From: Crambe crambe
Lineage: Eukaryota > Porifera > Demospongiae > Poecilosclerida > Crambeidae
Assembly: GCA_963924555.1 (NCBI GenBank)
Contig: OZ004581.1
Span: 2,170,001-2,234,000, forward strand
DNA: 64,000 bases
Reading direction: 5' to 3'
Of this stretch, positions 36,054 through 46,633 are shown one piece after another. The position numbers and the translations under genes were made by a program. The notes beneath the pieces were generated by a model. That model was not told where the DNA came from. It made no database searches and was given only the letters and a program-made list of their open reading frames with translations. Positions within the stretch are counted from its first letter, which is position 1. Each line of letters opens with the position of its first letter.

Positions 36054-36084
<31 letters not shown>
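36044..36084. repeat. T20 then G21 homopolymer block
   Basis: Runs of T (36044-36063) and G (36064-36084) abut in non-coding DNA between the convergent genes ending at 35929 and 36351. Confidence 0.9.
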
Positions 36085-36350
36085 TGGCTGATTGTATGAA
36101 TAAATGGAGAGATTGGATACATGTAGCTATGTATGATTTATCACAGAAAACGTATATCACTGTGCATGTGACTGAGGGAACACTGCATGTGATCCCAAGT
36201 TAACTATAAGTATGATGATAATGATGATAAACATCTGACAGTGGAATTATAGCCACACTGTCACAACTATAGTAAGACTTGAGATCTGGTATGTAGCTAT
36301 AGCTACATGTAGCTATACACACTATAGGTTGTATTACTACATGGAGTCTT

Positions 36351-36923
36351 TTAATTATTGGAGAGAACAGTCTTCTCAGATACAAATATAATCTTATCCT
36401 TTGAAGTTTTCAGTATTAGTGCAATATATTCCGCACCACTATTTCTTTTGACGTCTTCAAAATTCCACTCATTATCAATGACAACATTCATGGTCTCACC
36501 AACTTCTCCATTATTGTCTCTTAGCAGCCTATTCAGTAGATAATGATGCAGTTTATCTTTATATTCTCTAAGACGTCTCTTACACACTTCATCACCCAGT
36601 TTTTCAACTATAGATGTAAGTAATGAAAGGTCAAACCAGTTCCATTCTTCGTTCAATGGACTATCATAGAAGAAAATGTCTTCAGTACTTCTTAGTTTAG
36701 TACATTTCAAACATAAATGCTCAGGTAGTACATCCAAAAGCTCTTCAAGAGGAGTTATCATCAATCTTCTTGAAATCGAAATGAACATTTTGTAGTAGCT
36801 TATTTTTATGAGTCTTGTTGCTTCTTGAAGTCGGTCTTTTTTCCTGATTTGGAGTTTACTAGTGCGCTTGCTGGTTTCTTCTGCCTGAGACTTGCTGCTA
36901 TGCGCACCTTCAGACATTAACAT
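36351..36923 (-). CDS. unrecognised helical protein, family B member 1
   Basis: Single exon, 190 residues. The ATG at 36921-36923 is chosen because the paralogue at 40414-40998 starts in the same GCACCATG context. I do not recognise the family. Visible features: a basic N-terminus, LIKISYYKMFISISRRL (like a death-fold or SAM helix), TPLEELLDVL, EDIFFYDSPL, EWNWFDLSLL, then YKDKLHHYLLNRLL, and a C-terminal IIFVSEKTV strand. Spacing of hydrophobic residues suggests an all-helix adaptor. No signal peptide or membrane helix. It is transcribed away from the RING gene at 37690, and the same head-to-head layout is repeated at 40414/41251. Confidence 0.75.
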   Translation of the reverse strand: MLMSEGAHSSKSQAEETSKRTSKLQIRKKDRLQEATRLIKISYYKMFISISRRLMITPLEELLDVLPEHLCLKCTKLRSTEDIFFYDSPLNEEWNWFDLSLLTSIVEKLGDEVCKRRLREYKDKLHHYLLNRLLRDNNGEVGETMNVVIDNEWNFEDVKRNSGAEYIALILKTSKDKIIFVSEKTVLSNN

Positions 36924-36968
36924 GGTGCAGAGAAATGATAACCCTAATCGCTACACTGTAACCATAAT

Positions 36969-37030
36969 CTTATAAACCCGGCCCCACCCCACCTGCGAGT
37001 CTATCCCTGGTGTTTTCCCCGGGATACCCC
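36969..37030 (-). promoter_or_regulatory. TATA and kappaB-like promoter between family B gene 1 and the RING gene
   Basis: On the minus strand TTTATAAG lies at 36970-36977, about 50 bp before the ATG. GTTTTCCCC followed by GGGATACCCC at 37021-37030 fits GGGRNNYYCC on both strands. The plus gene may start here through a non-coding first exon, since TTTTTCAG precedes its coding exon near 37659. Confidence 0.6.
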
Positions 37031-37689
37031 CTTAGGTACGCATTACAGCTCCAGCTGACGTCAAAACAAAAATTAATATTGCGCAATCTTGTAATCCGTG
37101 AGGGCTGTTTTAAGTTAAGGGGAAATACTTCAAATTGAAGTAGCTATATTCAAGTGAGTTTTTTTTTGAAGGGTGATGGGGCAGCTACAGTTAGCTAGCT
37201 ATATTCTATTTTTGAAACTGCTAAGACTTCTGATCTCATGATAGGTCAGGAGGATATAGGTTTTAAGTCTCAGCAGTTTTGAATGTATTTGAACCATCCA
37301 GAATTAGCCTTGCACAGCTGCCCACTTCTATAAACATCTTGGAGGTCAACATGAATGGCAGTATGCTGTATAGCACTGTTCTGAGCTCACTCTCTTTCTG
37401 AAAAGTAGCTTTTCTACATTGCATCTTGGGCCTTCGATGCTCTTGCTGTCCTGCAAGTTTGAAGACATGGTTCATGCTGACGCTAGAGATAAACAGGCTC
37501 AAAAAAAAGTTGCTAGATGCGCCTTTCCAAGATGGCAATGAGACCATGCTGTATGAGGTCATGTGCAATGGGTTTATACCACAAGTTTACCTTGTATACA
37601 TGCATGCATGTAGGTTTATGTTAAGACCTTTTTACACTTTTTCCCCCCTCTTTTTCAGGGTATATATTATTCATTATTCTCTCTCAATT

Positions 37690-39532
37690 ATGCCTGGTCA
37701 CAAGGAGAAATTTCAGTCTCCTTTAAAAAGAGAAGACATAACATGTCCTAAATGTTCATATGTACTTAAAGTACCTATTAAGGCAAGGTGCGGGCACACC
37801 TTTTGCAAAGATTGCGTTACAGATCTTTGTCCATTGGATGGAGAAGAAATAATTATCCAGCAGGAAGAATTAATTCAACTTCGTGATAAGATTTCAAATC
37901 TTGTTGTAACTTGCTATGAACCATGCTTTTGGATTGGTCTTTTGAAAGAATCAAAAGTGAGTTGTCAGTACTATAGCATGCTCTAATTCATGAATACACG
38001 TACCCCTAAGCTGGAATTGCTATCCAATAAATTCTTGTCCAATCAAAATAATAAAATTGAGAATGGGAGACATTTAGGCTACAAAACCTATATTTTCATG
38101 CATAGCTAGTAAGCTATATAAAGCAGTTGTTAAGTGTCATGAGTAATCATTCCAAGTAGCTAACATTCTTAGTGAGCATGGTACCAAGTTCAAAATTCAA
38201 TTTGGCAGAAATGATAATAATTGCTGTGTAAAGAAAATTCCTACTCATTTTTAGGACCATTTTAAAGAATGTGCGTACTATCACCAGAAGAAAGAAAAAA
38301 TAAGAAAAGTAAGAGACATATTTGATACTACAATGTTTTTGCAGCTGCATGCTTTGGTAGAACCAGTTGGTGTTATTTAGTGGTCTCTCTGTTGTTATCC
38401 TATACAGTGGATTGCAGTAATCTTGCAACATGAACTTCAGCACCAAACCAAAATTTACATAGCCTCCTTTCAAAGGACTTAATTGTGGCTTTAGAGTTGG
38501 GCTACTTAAAAGGAAGCTATGTAAATTTTGGTTTGGTGTTCTGAATTTCATGTTGCAAGATCACTGCAATCCACTGTACTAATACTTAGATAGCTGATAT
38601 CTGTGCTTATATGTACAGGTACTATAAGATTTTGCTGGTGAGTGGTTCCAGCCAGGCAAACCTTGAACCCACCTCTTGATGTGCATGGGTTCAACCCAGA
38701 TTAAATTGCATGTATATAAACAACTGCACCAGGATGTATAGATACAGCCCTCCTACCCCCCCTGCTAAAATCGGGATTGAGTCCGTGTTGAACCTGGATT
38801 GAAACCTGCATGTAAACAGGATCGATAATAATTATGCATGTACATATGTACAATTTCAATGAGTCATAAGATGAAAATTTCTCTAATGCCAGCTCAAAAG
38901 AAATTAGCTATAGCTAAACTTAATGAATGTAATTTTCATAGTGTATTCATAACTCATGAATGATGACAAAGGAGTTCTCCCTGCACATAATTATCATTAT
39001 GCCAAACACTACCTGCATGAGTTATCTCAAAATTTTATATTATTCACTTAGCTATTATTTTATGACACAGATATGTGATGCTGTATGCACTGAACTGCTT
39101 CCTTTTATGGAAGAACTGAGGTTAGTTCAGAATGCCATAATGTGTACTCTCAAAACATTCAATGGCCTAGCATACATGAAAAAATGTGTATCTAACAAAA
39201 CGAGTATTGGTGAAATTATGAACTATTTCATTGAAGAAGTTTTAATTCAAGACAATAGCAAAGCTGTCCTGATTTTTATTGAGTATTTGAAAGAAGAAAA
39301 TAGCAATTGTCTCGTTTATGATAACTTTTTGAGTAAAGTTAAAGAATTTGAGGCTTCAGAAAATGAGCCTCCAGGCACTGAGGCTTCCACAATGATGCAG
39401 AGTACAGAAGAATCTGAAGAGGGTCGTTGCTCATCTCCCTTGCACTTGTGCCTACTCCCGGGCTCACAAAACGAAATGTGTGTCTTCGACAAACCGATCT
39501 TAAAATATTTTGCAAAGACAATGGAAAACTAA
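37690..39532 (+). CDS. RING plus TRAF-type zinc finger protein with the shared C-terminal domain
   Basis: Exons 37690-37956, 38255-38308 and 39071-39532 join in phase 0, giving 260 residues. The RING reads CPKCSYVLKVPIKARCGHTF, then CKDC and CPLDGEE: a C3HC3D finger as in TRAF E3 ligases. It is followed by CYEPCFWIGLLKESK|DHFKEC split across exons 1 and 2, the C-x3-C-x-W-x-G...H-x3-C signature of TRAF zinc fingers. The rest is the unnamed cluster domain (ELLPFMEELRL, FIEEVLIQD, FIEYLKEEN, RCSSPLHLCLLPG, FDKPI) in place of a TRAF-C/MATH domain. By family it should be a cytosolic ubiquitin ligase or adaptor in immune signalling; partners are unknown. Intron 2 carries a foldback MITE. The ATG at 37690 is the nearest one ahead of the RING. 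Confidence 0.8.
38403..38578. mobile_element. foldback MITE in an intron of the RING gene
   Basis: Long inverted arms from TACAGTGGATTGCAGT to ATCACTGCAATCCACTGTA; the inner parts (AAAATTTACATAG / CTATGTAAATTTT) also pair. A related copy is at 62395-62517. Confidence 0.75.
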
Positions 39533-39969
39533 AAGTATAAATTAATTTCTTGGAAATCAAATTTGGCCACTACTATAGCTAGCTATAGACTGTACATAAT
39601 AATTTTACTTTTTAACTTAATTACCTAACTAAAGATAGGAGCATTCAGGTAATAGCTAATTATTCTTAAGGTAGCTATCTATGAGAGGTTTAGGTCTACT
39701 TTTAATATCTAACTATATAAATCATAATATTGATGCCATTATATCTTATGTTGAAGTATCATTATGTCATTTTTATTATTACCTCTTTCTTATTAAATTT
39801 TGTAATTATAGCTTACCAATACATTATGCCTTAATATTTCATTAGCTATTGTGTATTCTCCTGATGTGATAATTGTGATAAGTTAAGTTCTATTCACAGC
39901 TGCTTACGTATGCTTCCCAAATAATATAACCACAGCAGAATAATTAAGGGTTTCATAAAGGTATGGCTA

Positions 39970-40122
39970 TACAGTGAATGCAAGTTGGTTGTCCAATATG
40001 TAGCTAAGATGCAAAATCTAAAAGAACTGTAAACTTGAGTCTGTTCCTGAACAGTAGATGCGAGATTTTATTGCAGTCAATTTGCACTTTACATTTGGAC
40101 AACCAACTTGCAAGTCACTGTA
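39970..40122. mobile_element. foldback MITE between the two gene pairs
   Basis: Ends TACAGTGAATGCAAGTTGG / CCAACTTGCAAGTCACTGTA. A half copy of the end (CCAACCAACTTGCAAAG) lies near 47376. Confidence 0.7.
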
Positions 40123-40413
40123 GTTGAGGTCTGAGTCATCCAAGGACCAGATAAGTACTGTGAAATGGCATTAATTTTCCAGTGACTAACACTGCAAGGG
40201 CAAGCATGCACACATTAAAGTTGTAGTGTTCCAAGTGTCAGAAGTTTATTTTCTTACATACTGAATAATTAAGAACCATAGTTATAGTTCCTTTCTGGAT
40301 CTGGTCAACTTGCTTTACTGTACAACATGACGCTCTTACATGCATACAAACTAGAAAGATATAATTGTGATAATGGTGAGTATATAATGACGAACTGTTT
40401 CAGCTATAAGTAG

Positions 40414-40998
40414 CTATGCATCCATGGAGTTCTCTGATACAAAAACAATATTATCCTGTAAAGTGTTCAATAGAGCAGCAATATATTCTCTTGCACTGCT
40501 TTCTCCTCCAGCCTCCTGCCAATTCCATTCTCTATCAACCACAATGTGCATGGTCTTGCCCACCATTTCATTGTTATCTTTTAATATCCGACTTAAAATG
40601 TACTGACGTAGATTGTCTTTGTACGATGCAAGACTTCTCCTACACACATCATCACCGAATTCCTTGACGATGGTTGTAAGAAGTGTAAGGTTGTACCACC
40701 TCCATTCTTTGATTAATGGACTATCGTACAAAAAAATGTCTTCAGTACTTTTCACATCCGAGCACTTTTTCTGTATATTCTCAGAAAACACTTTTAAAAG
40801 TTCTTCGAGTGGCGTCATTGATAATCTTCTTGATATCAGGAGGAACGTTCTGTAGTAGCTTATCTTTAATAATTGCGTAGTTTGTTGCAATCTTTCTTTG
40901 ATTTTTTCTTTACTGATTACAAGTTTATCTTCAGTAAATGCTGCTAAAGATTTATCATCTGAAGATGAGTGCTGCTCATACATACCACCAGATAGCAT
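40414..40998 (-). CDS. unrecognised helical protein, family B member 2
   Basis: Single exon, 194 residues from the ATG at 40996-40998 (GCACCATG, as in member 1). Paralogue of 36351-36923: LLKISYYRTFLLISRRL, TPLEELLKVF, EDIFLYDSPL, EWRWYNLTLL, FGDDVCRR, YKDNLRQYILSRIL and IVFVSENS line up without large gaps. The N-terminus (about 45 residues, Ser-rich) is not conserved. Function is unknown; the repeated W-x-W plus LL motif and the helix pattern suggest protein-protein contact. It is head-to-head with the gene at 41251 across a promoter of about 250 bp. Confidence 0.75.
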   Translation of the reverse strand: MLSGGMYEQHSSSDDKSLAAFTEDKLVISKEKIKERLQQTTQLLKISYYRTFLLISRRLSMTPLEELLKVFSENIQKKCSDVKSTEDIFLYDSPLIKEWRWYNLTLLTTIVKEFGDDVCRRSLASYKDNLRQYILSRILKDNNEMVGKTMHIVVDREWNWQEAGGESSAREYIAALLNTLQDNIVFVSENSMDA

Positions 40999-41108
40999 GG
41001 TGCTGCAGAAGAAAATCACGGCTACAGAATGCAATTCTATTTTTACAATGCATATGCTTTTATTACCATCTTGCGTCATCCTTCAAGCAAAAGCAAGGTG
41101 CTTACCCA

Positions 41109-41192
41109 GGGAAAATACCCGGGACATTACCTGGGACTATTGTGGTGGTTTTCCCGGGGAAATCCCCACAGTGAACGCGGCAGGTATATAAG
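41109..41192 (+). promoter_or_regulatory. bidirectional kappaB-like promoter with TATA box
   Basis: GGGAAAATACCC at 41109-41120 and the palindromic GGGGAAATCCCC at 41156-41167 (core GGGAAATCCC fits GGGRNNYYCC exactly) sit beside TTTTCCCGGGG. TATATAAG at 41185-41192 serves the plus gene (ATG 41251). On the minus side an AATAAAAG-like element near 41056-41063 could serve family B member 2. Confidence 0.65.
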
Positions 41193-41250
41193 CCGGTAAA
41201 GGAAGCCAAGCACACTCCCCGATCTCGCCACTTGTAGCTAGCAGTCAACC

Positions 41251-42858
41251 ATGGCTGCGTATCAAGATACCTTTTCGCCACCTTTAGAAAAAAAGCGCTG
41301 CAGTTGCTATTATTGCACCTATGTAGATATTAATCTAGCTTCTCAGGCTGCAGTTGCATCTGAGTTGCACCAGGAATGCATCAAGAAATTGAGCTCCGGA
41401 GAAGGAGCAACTGCGGATATACTCTGTTCTAGACAATGCTCTTGGAGAGGTACTATCAGGAATTTTGTGGTAAATTTTAGAGCTATAGATATATAGTTGA
41501 AGCTATTGCAACTGATATTATGAGTGAGTATGAGTGAGGAATTTTGTTATTATGGGATTATGTTACAGGTACATTCTGAAAGTTGTGAACACTTTCTTCT
41601 TAAGAAAGAAAAGACAGAAAGTAAGTTAGAAAGAGTCTTTTCAAATCCAGTACTGACTAGCTAGCTAGCTAGCTACACAACAATTTGTGATAATTAAGGC
41701 ATGCATGCACATGATGTCGATATTCGTGCAGTGCCTCCAACCTGATTTCAGTCTCATTATTACCATGTCGGAATTTCAGTATTTTCAGCCATATTAAGTA
41801 ATAATATAAAATGTGTGTAGTGAATTTGCAGTTAAATTTAAGAGCGTGAATAAGTCACACCCCCTTTTGACAATAGCTGATTCAGCTCAACTGTGCACAG
41901 CATCTTTCCTTGTAGCTATAGCTAGCTATATATATATAGTTGATAAATTATCGTTAAGTGCATGAGAGAAAGGTGGGTTATTATGCCACACATACATTGT
42001 TAGCCTGCCTGCATAGCTATATAGCTATGTTGCTATGCTAGCTACTGATACTTTTTCTTGCTGCATGGACTCTCAGTGTACATGCAAAGCCTATAGCTTT
42101 AGTGCTATATATTTGAAGCCTTTCTAAGTTCTAAACTTTGTCAGCATATCTAGGATGTAAAACTTAGTTCGAAACTTTGCCCCTTGCACGGAATAATGTT
42201 CATACATGTTGCTTATCCAGTAGCTAACACCAATACAATTTGGTATGTGGTTGCCCTTGAAAAAAGCCCATTTCCCACAAGGTTTTCAAAAAAAAGTTGC
42301 CTGCGAAACTAAAGTTTGCTTGGCCTTATAAGTTTTTGGAGGGCTGAACCTGCATGCAGTAATCTGGTTGTATTATTATTACATGCAGGTGTCTTGGACT
42401 TGGTACGACTTGAATTGCTTCCGCATTTGAGAAGACTTACTTTAAATTCAGTCCAAAGTAATATATTCTTTGTATTGGATACATTCAGTTCACTTGCACA
42501 TATGAAAGTTGCTATGGTGAAGCAGGCAAATATTGATGAAATCATTGAAAATTTCATCAATGAAGCCATGATTCGTGATTGCCCCGAGGCAATAAGAACC
42601 CTAATCGAGTATATACAAGTTGGTAACCAAAATAATAATGGTTCAACATATACAAGGTTCTTGAAAAAGTTTGAAGAAACTTATTTGAATCCTTGCATAA
42701 TGAGTGAAGAGGAAACTGCAGAAGCTGATGGTTCTTCAGCAACTTTGCACTTGTGCCTTCTTCAGGAGCTAGACTTCAAACCGGGCATATTTGAAATTCC
42801 AGTTTGTAAGCCTTTCATTGTTACTAAAGAAAGAGATAACAATTCTCTGAGCCAGTAG
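41251..42858 (+). CDS. TRAF-type zinc finger protein with degenerate RING and the shared C-terminal domain
   Basis: Exons 41251-41469, 41569-41620 and 42389-42858 (phases 0 and 1) give 246 residues. The start codon follows the TATA box by 58 bp. The N-terminus has scattered Cys (CSCYYC, HQEC) where a RING would be, but the C3HC3D spacing is lost. CSRQCSWRGTIRNFV|VHSESC crosses the first intron and fits the TRAF zinc finger (C-x3-C-x-W-x-G...H-x3-C). The third exon is the cluster domain: DLVRLELLPHLRRL, FINEAMIRD, LIEYIQ, FLKKFEE, LHLCLLQ and FEIPV. Loss of the RING suggests a non-ligase adaptor or dominant-negative partner of the RING gene at 37690; this is inference. Confidence 0.75.
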
Positions 42859-43121
42859 CAATGATTATTGGCATCTCAGCTGACCACTCAGTGGTACCAT
42901 ACACCTCGTTTTTATTTACTAAAAATGAATCGATTCGCAGGTGTAAACTCGAATGTTTCGCAAGTCTAAACAGCAAGAAGCTAGTGCATTCTTGGGAAAT
43001 GCCAGTTTAACTTTATAGTTATATTGTTGTTTTATTTATTATTGTTTTATTAGTATAGCTATTGTTCTAAGATTTTGTAGAATTCTATTTTGTGATTGTG
43101 AATTCACAGCTACAATAAATC

Positions 43122-43180
43122 TGCGCATGCGTAAGGTATTCACCCCAGTGTTTTCCCAGGGGGGTTCCCTAGTCTCGCGG
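43122..43180 (+). promoter_or_regulatory. orphan cluster-type promoter block
   Basis: TGCGCATGCG (43122-43131, NRF-1-like), GTGTTTTCCC and GGGGGTTCCC (43160-43169, GGGRNNYYCC) are arranged exactly as at 54324-54371, with the same flanks (AAATCTGCGCATGCGTAAGG and CCCTAGTCTCG). No gene of the family follows before the transposon at 43993. Confidence 0.55.
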
Positions 43181-43521
43181 AGCCCCTCCCCCGTTTAAAA
43201 AAATTTTTTTTTCAAGAGTCGATCACATACCAAGTAGAAAAAAATAGGCAATAAGTCTTATTCATATTTACAATCAGATGTATCACTGAGAGAAGCTGTC
43301 AAGGCAATAAGTATTTTGATTATTGAAAATATTATGTAGCAAGTTAACAGGTGAAAGGTCAGGGAGCACAACTCTACTCTCTCACTAGTGTCCCAAGTCA
43401 CAGATTATTGAAGTTGGAAGGCCATAACCTGATAAAAGACAGGAAACACTTCCATAATACAAGCAGTTGATTATGACCTAACTGCTTTTTGTCAGCTATT
43501 AATACAGATGATAGTTAAAGC

Positions 43522-43850
43522 TGACTAGATACTCACCTGAACACGAGTCTCATCTCTGTCTGCAATCAAGGCTTGCCGCTACAGGAGAAAGTGTTCTTAG
43601 ATTGCATGGTAAAGATCGTCAACATGGAGACAGTAGTACAATTACCGATGCATGATAGTAAATTATTATTATTTTTTAATCATTCAATGCAGACTAGATA
43701 CTCACCTGAACCACATAAATGCCTGTATACACTAGAGTCTCATCTCTGTCTACAATCAAGGCTTGCCGCTCAAAGGTAAAGAACTGACTCTGCTCGTGTT
43801 CTTAAATTGTATGATAAAGATCGTCAACACGGAGACGGTACGCGGTATAT
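43522..43850. repeat. direct duplication of about 165 bp
   Basis: GATACTCACCTGAAC, GAGTCTCATCTCTGTCT and CAATCAAGGCTTGCCGCT to AAGATCGTCAACA occur twice in order. Non-coding; the rest of 42859-43990 shows nothing coding. Confidence 0.7.
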
Positions 43851-43992
43851 GTAGTACAATTTCTGCGCAGTCCAAAACGAAGTAGAGTTAGTTAATAGCA
43901 TGAAGAAGAACGAAGTTGCTTTACAGATCCGTGATGGCTGAGGTACTCAGGGAAGAAACGCGCTTTGATTATTTATTTATTTATTTAGATTA

Positions 43993-46633
43993 GGGTAAAA
44001 CGGGGTAATTCCGGTCACTCTTTGAACGGTCTGACTTAACTTATTTGCTGGACATAAAGCACTGGACTAAAAATGTCACTATTCCTACTGCATACACTTG
44101 GATGCAAGTACTATTCGTGCACAAATTTTCACAGCTCCTGAGTTTACCGTTTCGGGGGGAAAAAAATGATTCTAATATAATATATGTTCTAAATATCAGG
44201 TTTTTACGTTTTGGCTGTTGGGGGTAATTAATTCCGTTCACCAAAAGAAATTTTAAAAAAACATGGATCGTGAAGCTTGTGAGCTGCCTGTGACTGTGTG
44301 AGCATGAAAAGGATACAATACACAAGGTAACAGACTGGAATGATAAATAAATTGAGTATTTGAAGTAATATATATTCTATGATTGACAGTGCTCACATGA
44401 CCATTCATCATCTTCTGTCAACATAGAAGAAAGCCCTGCACACCAGTAATGCCACCAAGTTTCACAGGTGTCACAGCCAATCCAACTGTCCATCTCTTTG
44501 TTGGTGTAAGCCTTGCCACATTTCTCACAGCAAACATCATCTGGGTCAGATATTGCATTTGTGACATCTTTTTTCTTCTTCCCATTTTTCTTCTTAGCCG
44601 CTTTCTCAGCTTCTTTCATCACATCAGCTTCTTCAAGTCTCTCAATAATTTCATCTCTTGTCAAGACTTCACCGGTACACTTTAGCTCTATTCTGCGACG
44701 TCTCTGAGGTTTTATCTGACCTGAAGTCGGTTTCAGAACCTCGCAAAAATAGCCACGTAGTTCTGCTCGTAAGGGTGTTTCACTACTTGGATGAATGGTC
44801 AGAGTAGCTGTAATTTCACATCGATGTGAGGGTTCTGCCATGACAGAAGAAGGGGTTAACTTTGAAGGCTTCACTGCATTAGGATTGAATGGTACCAATC
44901 CTGTTGCTTCAAAACCAGATTTGAGGTGATTTGGTAGCATGGATTTGTCCCACAACTGCTTGATTAAACTGGGGAAGCGTTCTTTTGTGATGTTCATGGC
45001 TCTGGTTGCAATCTTGTACTTCTTCAAGATAATTCGCCATTGTGTTTTTACAGGTCCAAATACTCCAACGTCCAATGGCTGTAAAACATGTGTAGTATTT
45101 GGCGGCAGGCAAAATAGGTGGATTCCTAGAGACCGTGCTTTCTTGATGAGGGAGATACTCATGTGTGAAAAATGTCCATCAAAAAATAAGACTACTGGAC
45201 CAGTAATCAGAAGGTGCTTGACTGCAGGATAGAATTGCTGTTCGAACCACTGGAGATAGTTGACCTCTTCCATCCAACCTGAGGGGCTGACACCATAACA
45301 TGTACCTGCTGCCCCTCCCTCTGTCCAGGTATTGTACAAGTGTTTCCCCTTGTATAATATGAAAGGAGGGAGTTTGATACCGGTCGCACTACCGCATGCA
45401 TTCACTGTAATAAACTGATGGTCAGATGCTCCTCCTACTTCACTCACACTTCGTTCACCACGTCTTGCAAGGATCTTTTTGCTTGTCATACTCAGACAAA
45501 AACCTGTTTCATCTGAATTCCAGATACGAGCAGCATAGTCTGGAACTGGTCCACGACGCTTGAGTAAACCAATGTCTTCAAAGAAACTCCTTATGGTTTT
45601 AAACCAACTCCTCAAGGTCTCTGGACTAGCAGCAGTGGCTCATTTGGCAGAAAGGTGTTGAGGTTTCCTCTCTGTTAGTTTGGGCCATCTTCGCAGAAAT
45701 CCTTGCCATCAATCTGGACCAGGAACACCATCCTTGAAGGGATTTGCTCGTTTTTGATCCCGTAAAAAATTGTATACAATATCAGTGATAATATCTCTTG
45801 TCAACCCATACCCTAATTCTTGCAAGACTTGACAAGTGATGACAATTTCTTTCTCTTCCTCATATGTAAGGGTTGTCGGCCTACCAGCAACAACCTTACT
45901 TGCTTTTCCTGTTCAATTATAAATTAAATTTTTATAGTTAACAAATTTAATACTGTAATGTAGATTTATTTTTACCAGAATAGTGGTCTTGTAGGGTACT
46001 GTATGCTATCCCAAATTCAATTGCTGCACTTCGAATGCTCTTTCCCTCTCTAATAGCCCTAATAGCATCCTGAATTCTTGCCTCCTTCTCCTTACAGGCC
46101 CCTTGCAAAGTCTTCCTTACTCTCCTTGGCATCTCTTCACTTTTTTTTTTCAAATCCACTACACTATGCATAGTTGTATCTAGCATGAATAGGTAGTGTT
46201 TACAAACACCTTCATATTTCACCACCCACGCATTCCTGCCTATTCACTTCGCGGTTTAGGTACATTTATAGAATCCTATCTCTGCTGCTCTGTTTTTGCA
46301 GTAGATTTGAATGTTGGACATCAAAGTTACTTATTATAGTTATAGTTTTTATTCATGGCCTTTCAGTTCAGTGATCAATCTTATTGAAGGAACAAGGAGA
46401 GATTTACTGAAGTTTTGGGAAGTTGAAATTATCGATTTCATGCAGTTAGATATTTTTAAAGAGTTGCAGTAAAAAAAAAAAAGAAGCTAGCTAGAGCTCA
46501 ACTCTAGAGAATGTTTTAGTTTATGGTCCACTTTATCTGCAAACTGTTTTATATCTTTGTAGAAGCAGTAGTTCTTGCAGCGCAGTACGTAGAAACTGGA
46601 GTGACCGGAAATACCCCGCGACCAGAATTACCC
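43993..46633 (-). mobile_element. pogo/Tigger-like DNA transposon with TA target duplication
   Basis: Left end TA-GGGTAAAACGGGGTAATT and right end, read inverted, TA-GGGTAATTCTGGTCGCGG share GGGTAA and an inner TTCCGGTCACTC. TA flanks both ends, as for the Tc1-mariner superfamily. It is about 2.64 kb and spans one transposase gene. Confidence 0.75.
44377..46132 (-). CDS. pogo-like transposase with HTH-psq, DDE domain and PHD finger, damaged
   Basis: Exon 1 (46132 down to 45976) begins MPRRVRKTLQ and holds a pipsqueak-type HTH (AIRAIREGKSIRSAAIEFGI). A 67-bp intron ends at 45909. The following exon continues GKASKVVAGRPTTL and runs to 44377. The DDE core shows IWNSDETGF, VVLFFDGHFSH and TTHVLQPLDVGVFGP. 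After a lysine-rich stretch, the C-terminus is a C4HC3 PHD finger (CCEKCGKAY ... WIGCDTCETWWHYWC ... WSCEHC). Two in-frame stops lie in the segment between the HTH and DDE parts (about 45640-45710), so it is probably inactive, though the long open DDE-PHD part (412 codons) implies youth. A PHD finger on a transposase could read histone tails. Confidence 0.75.

Noticed and set aside
37263-37568. Minus-strand 101-codon frame between family B and the RING gene
   Set aside because: No recognisable motif, no paralogue at the matching place in the second gene pair.
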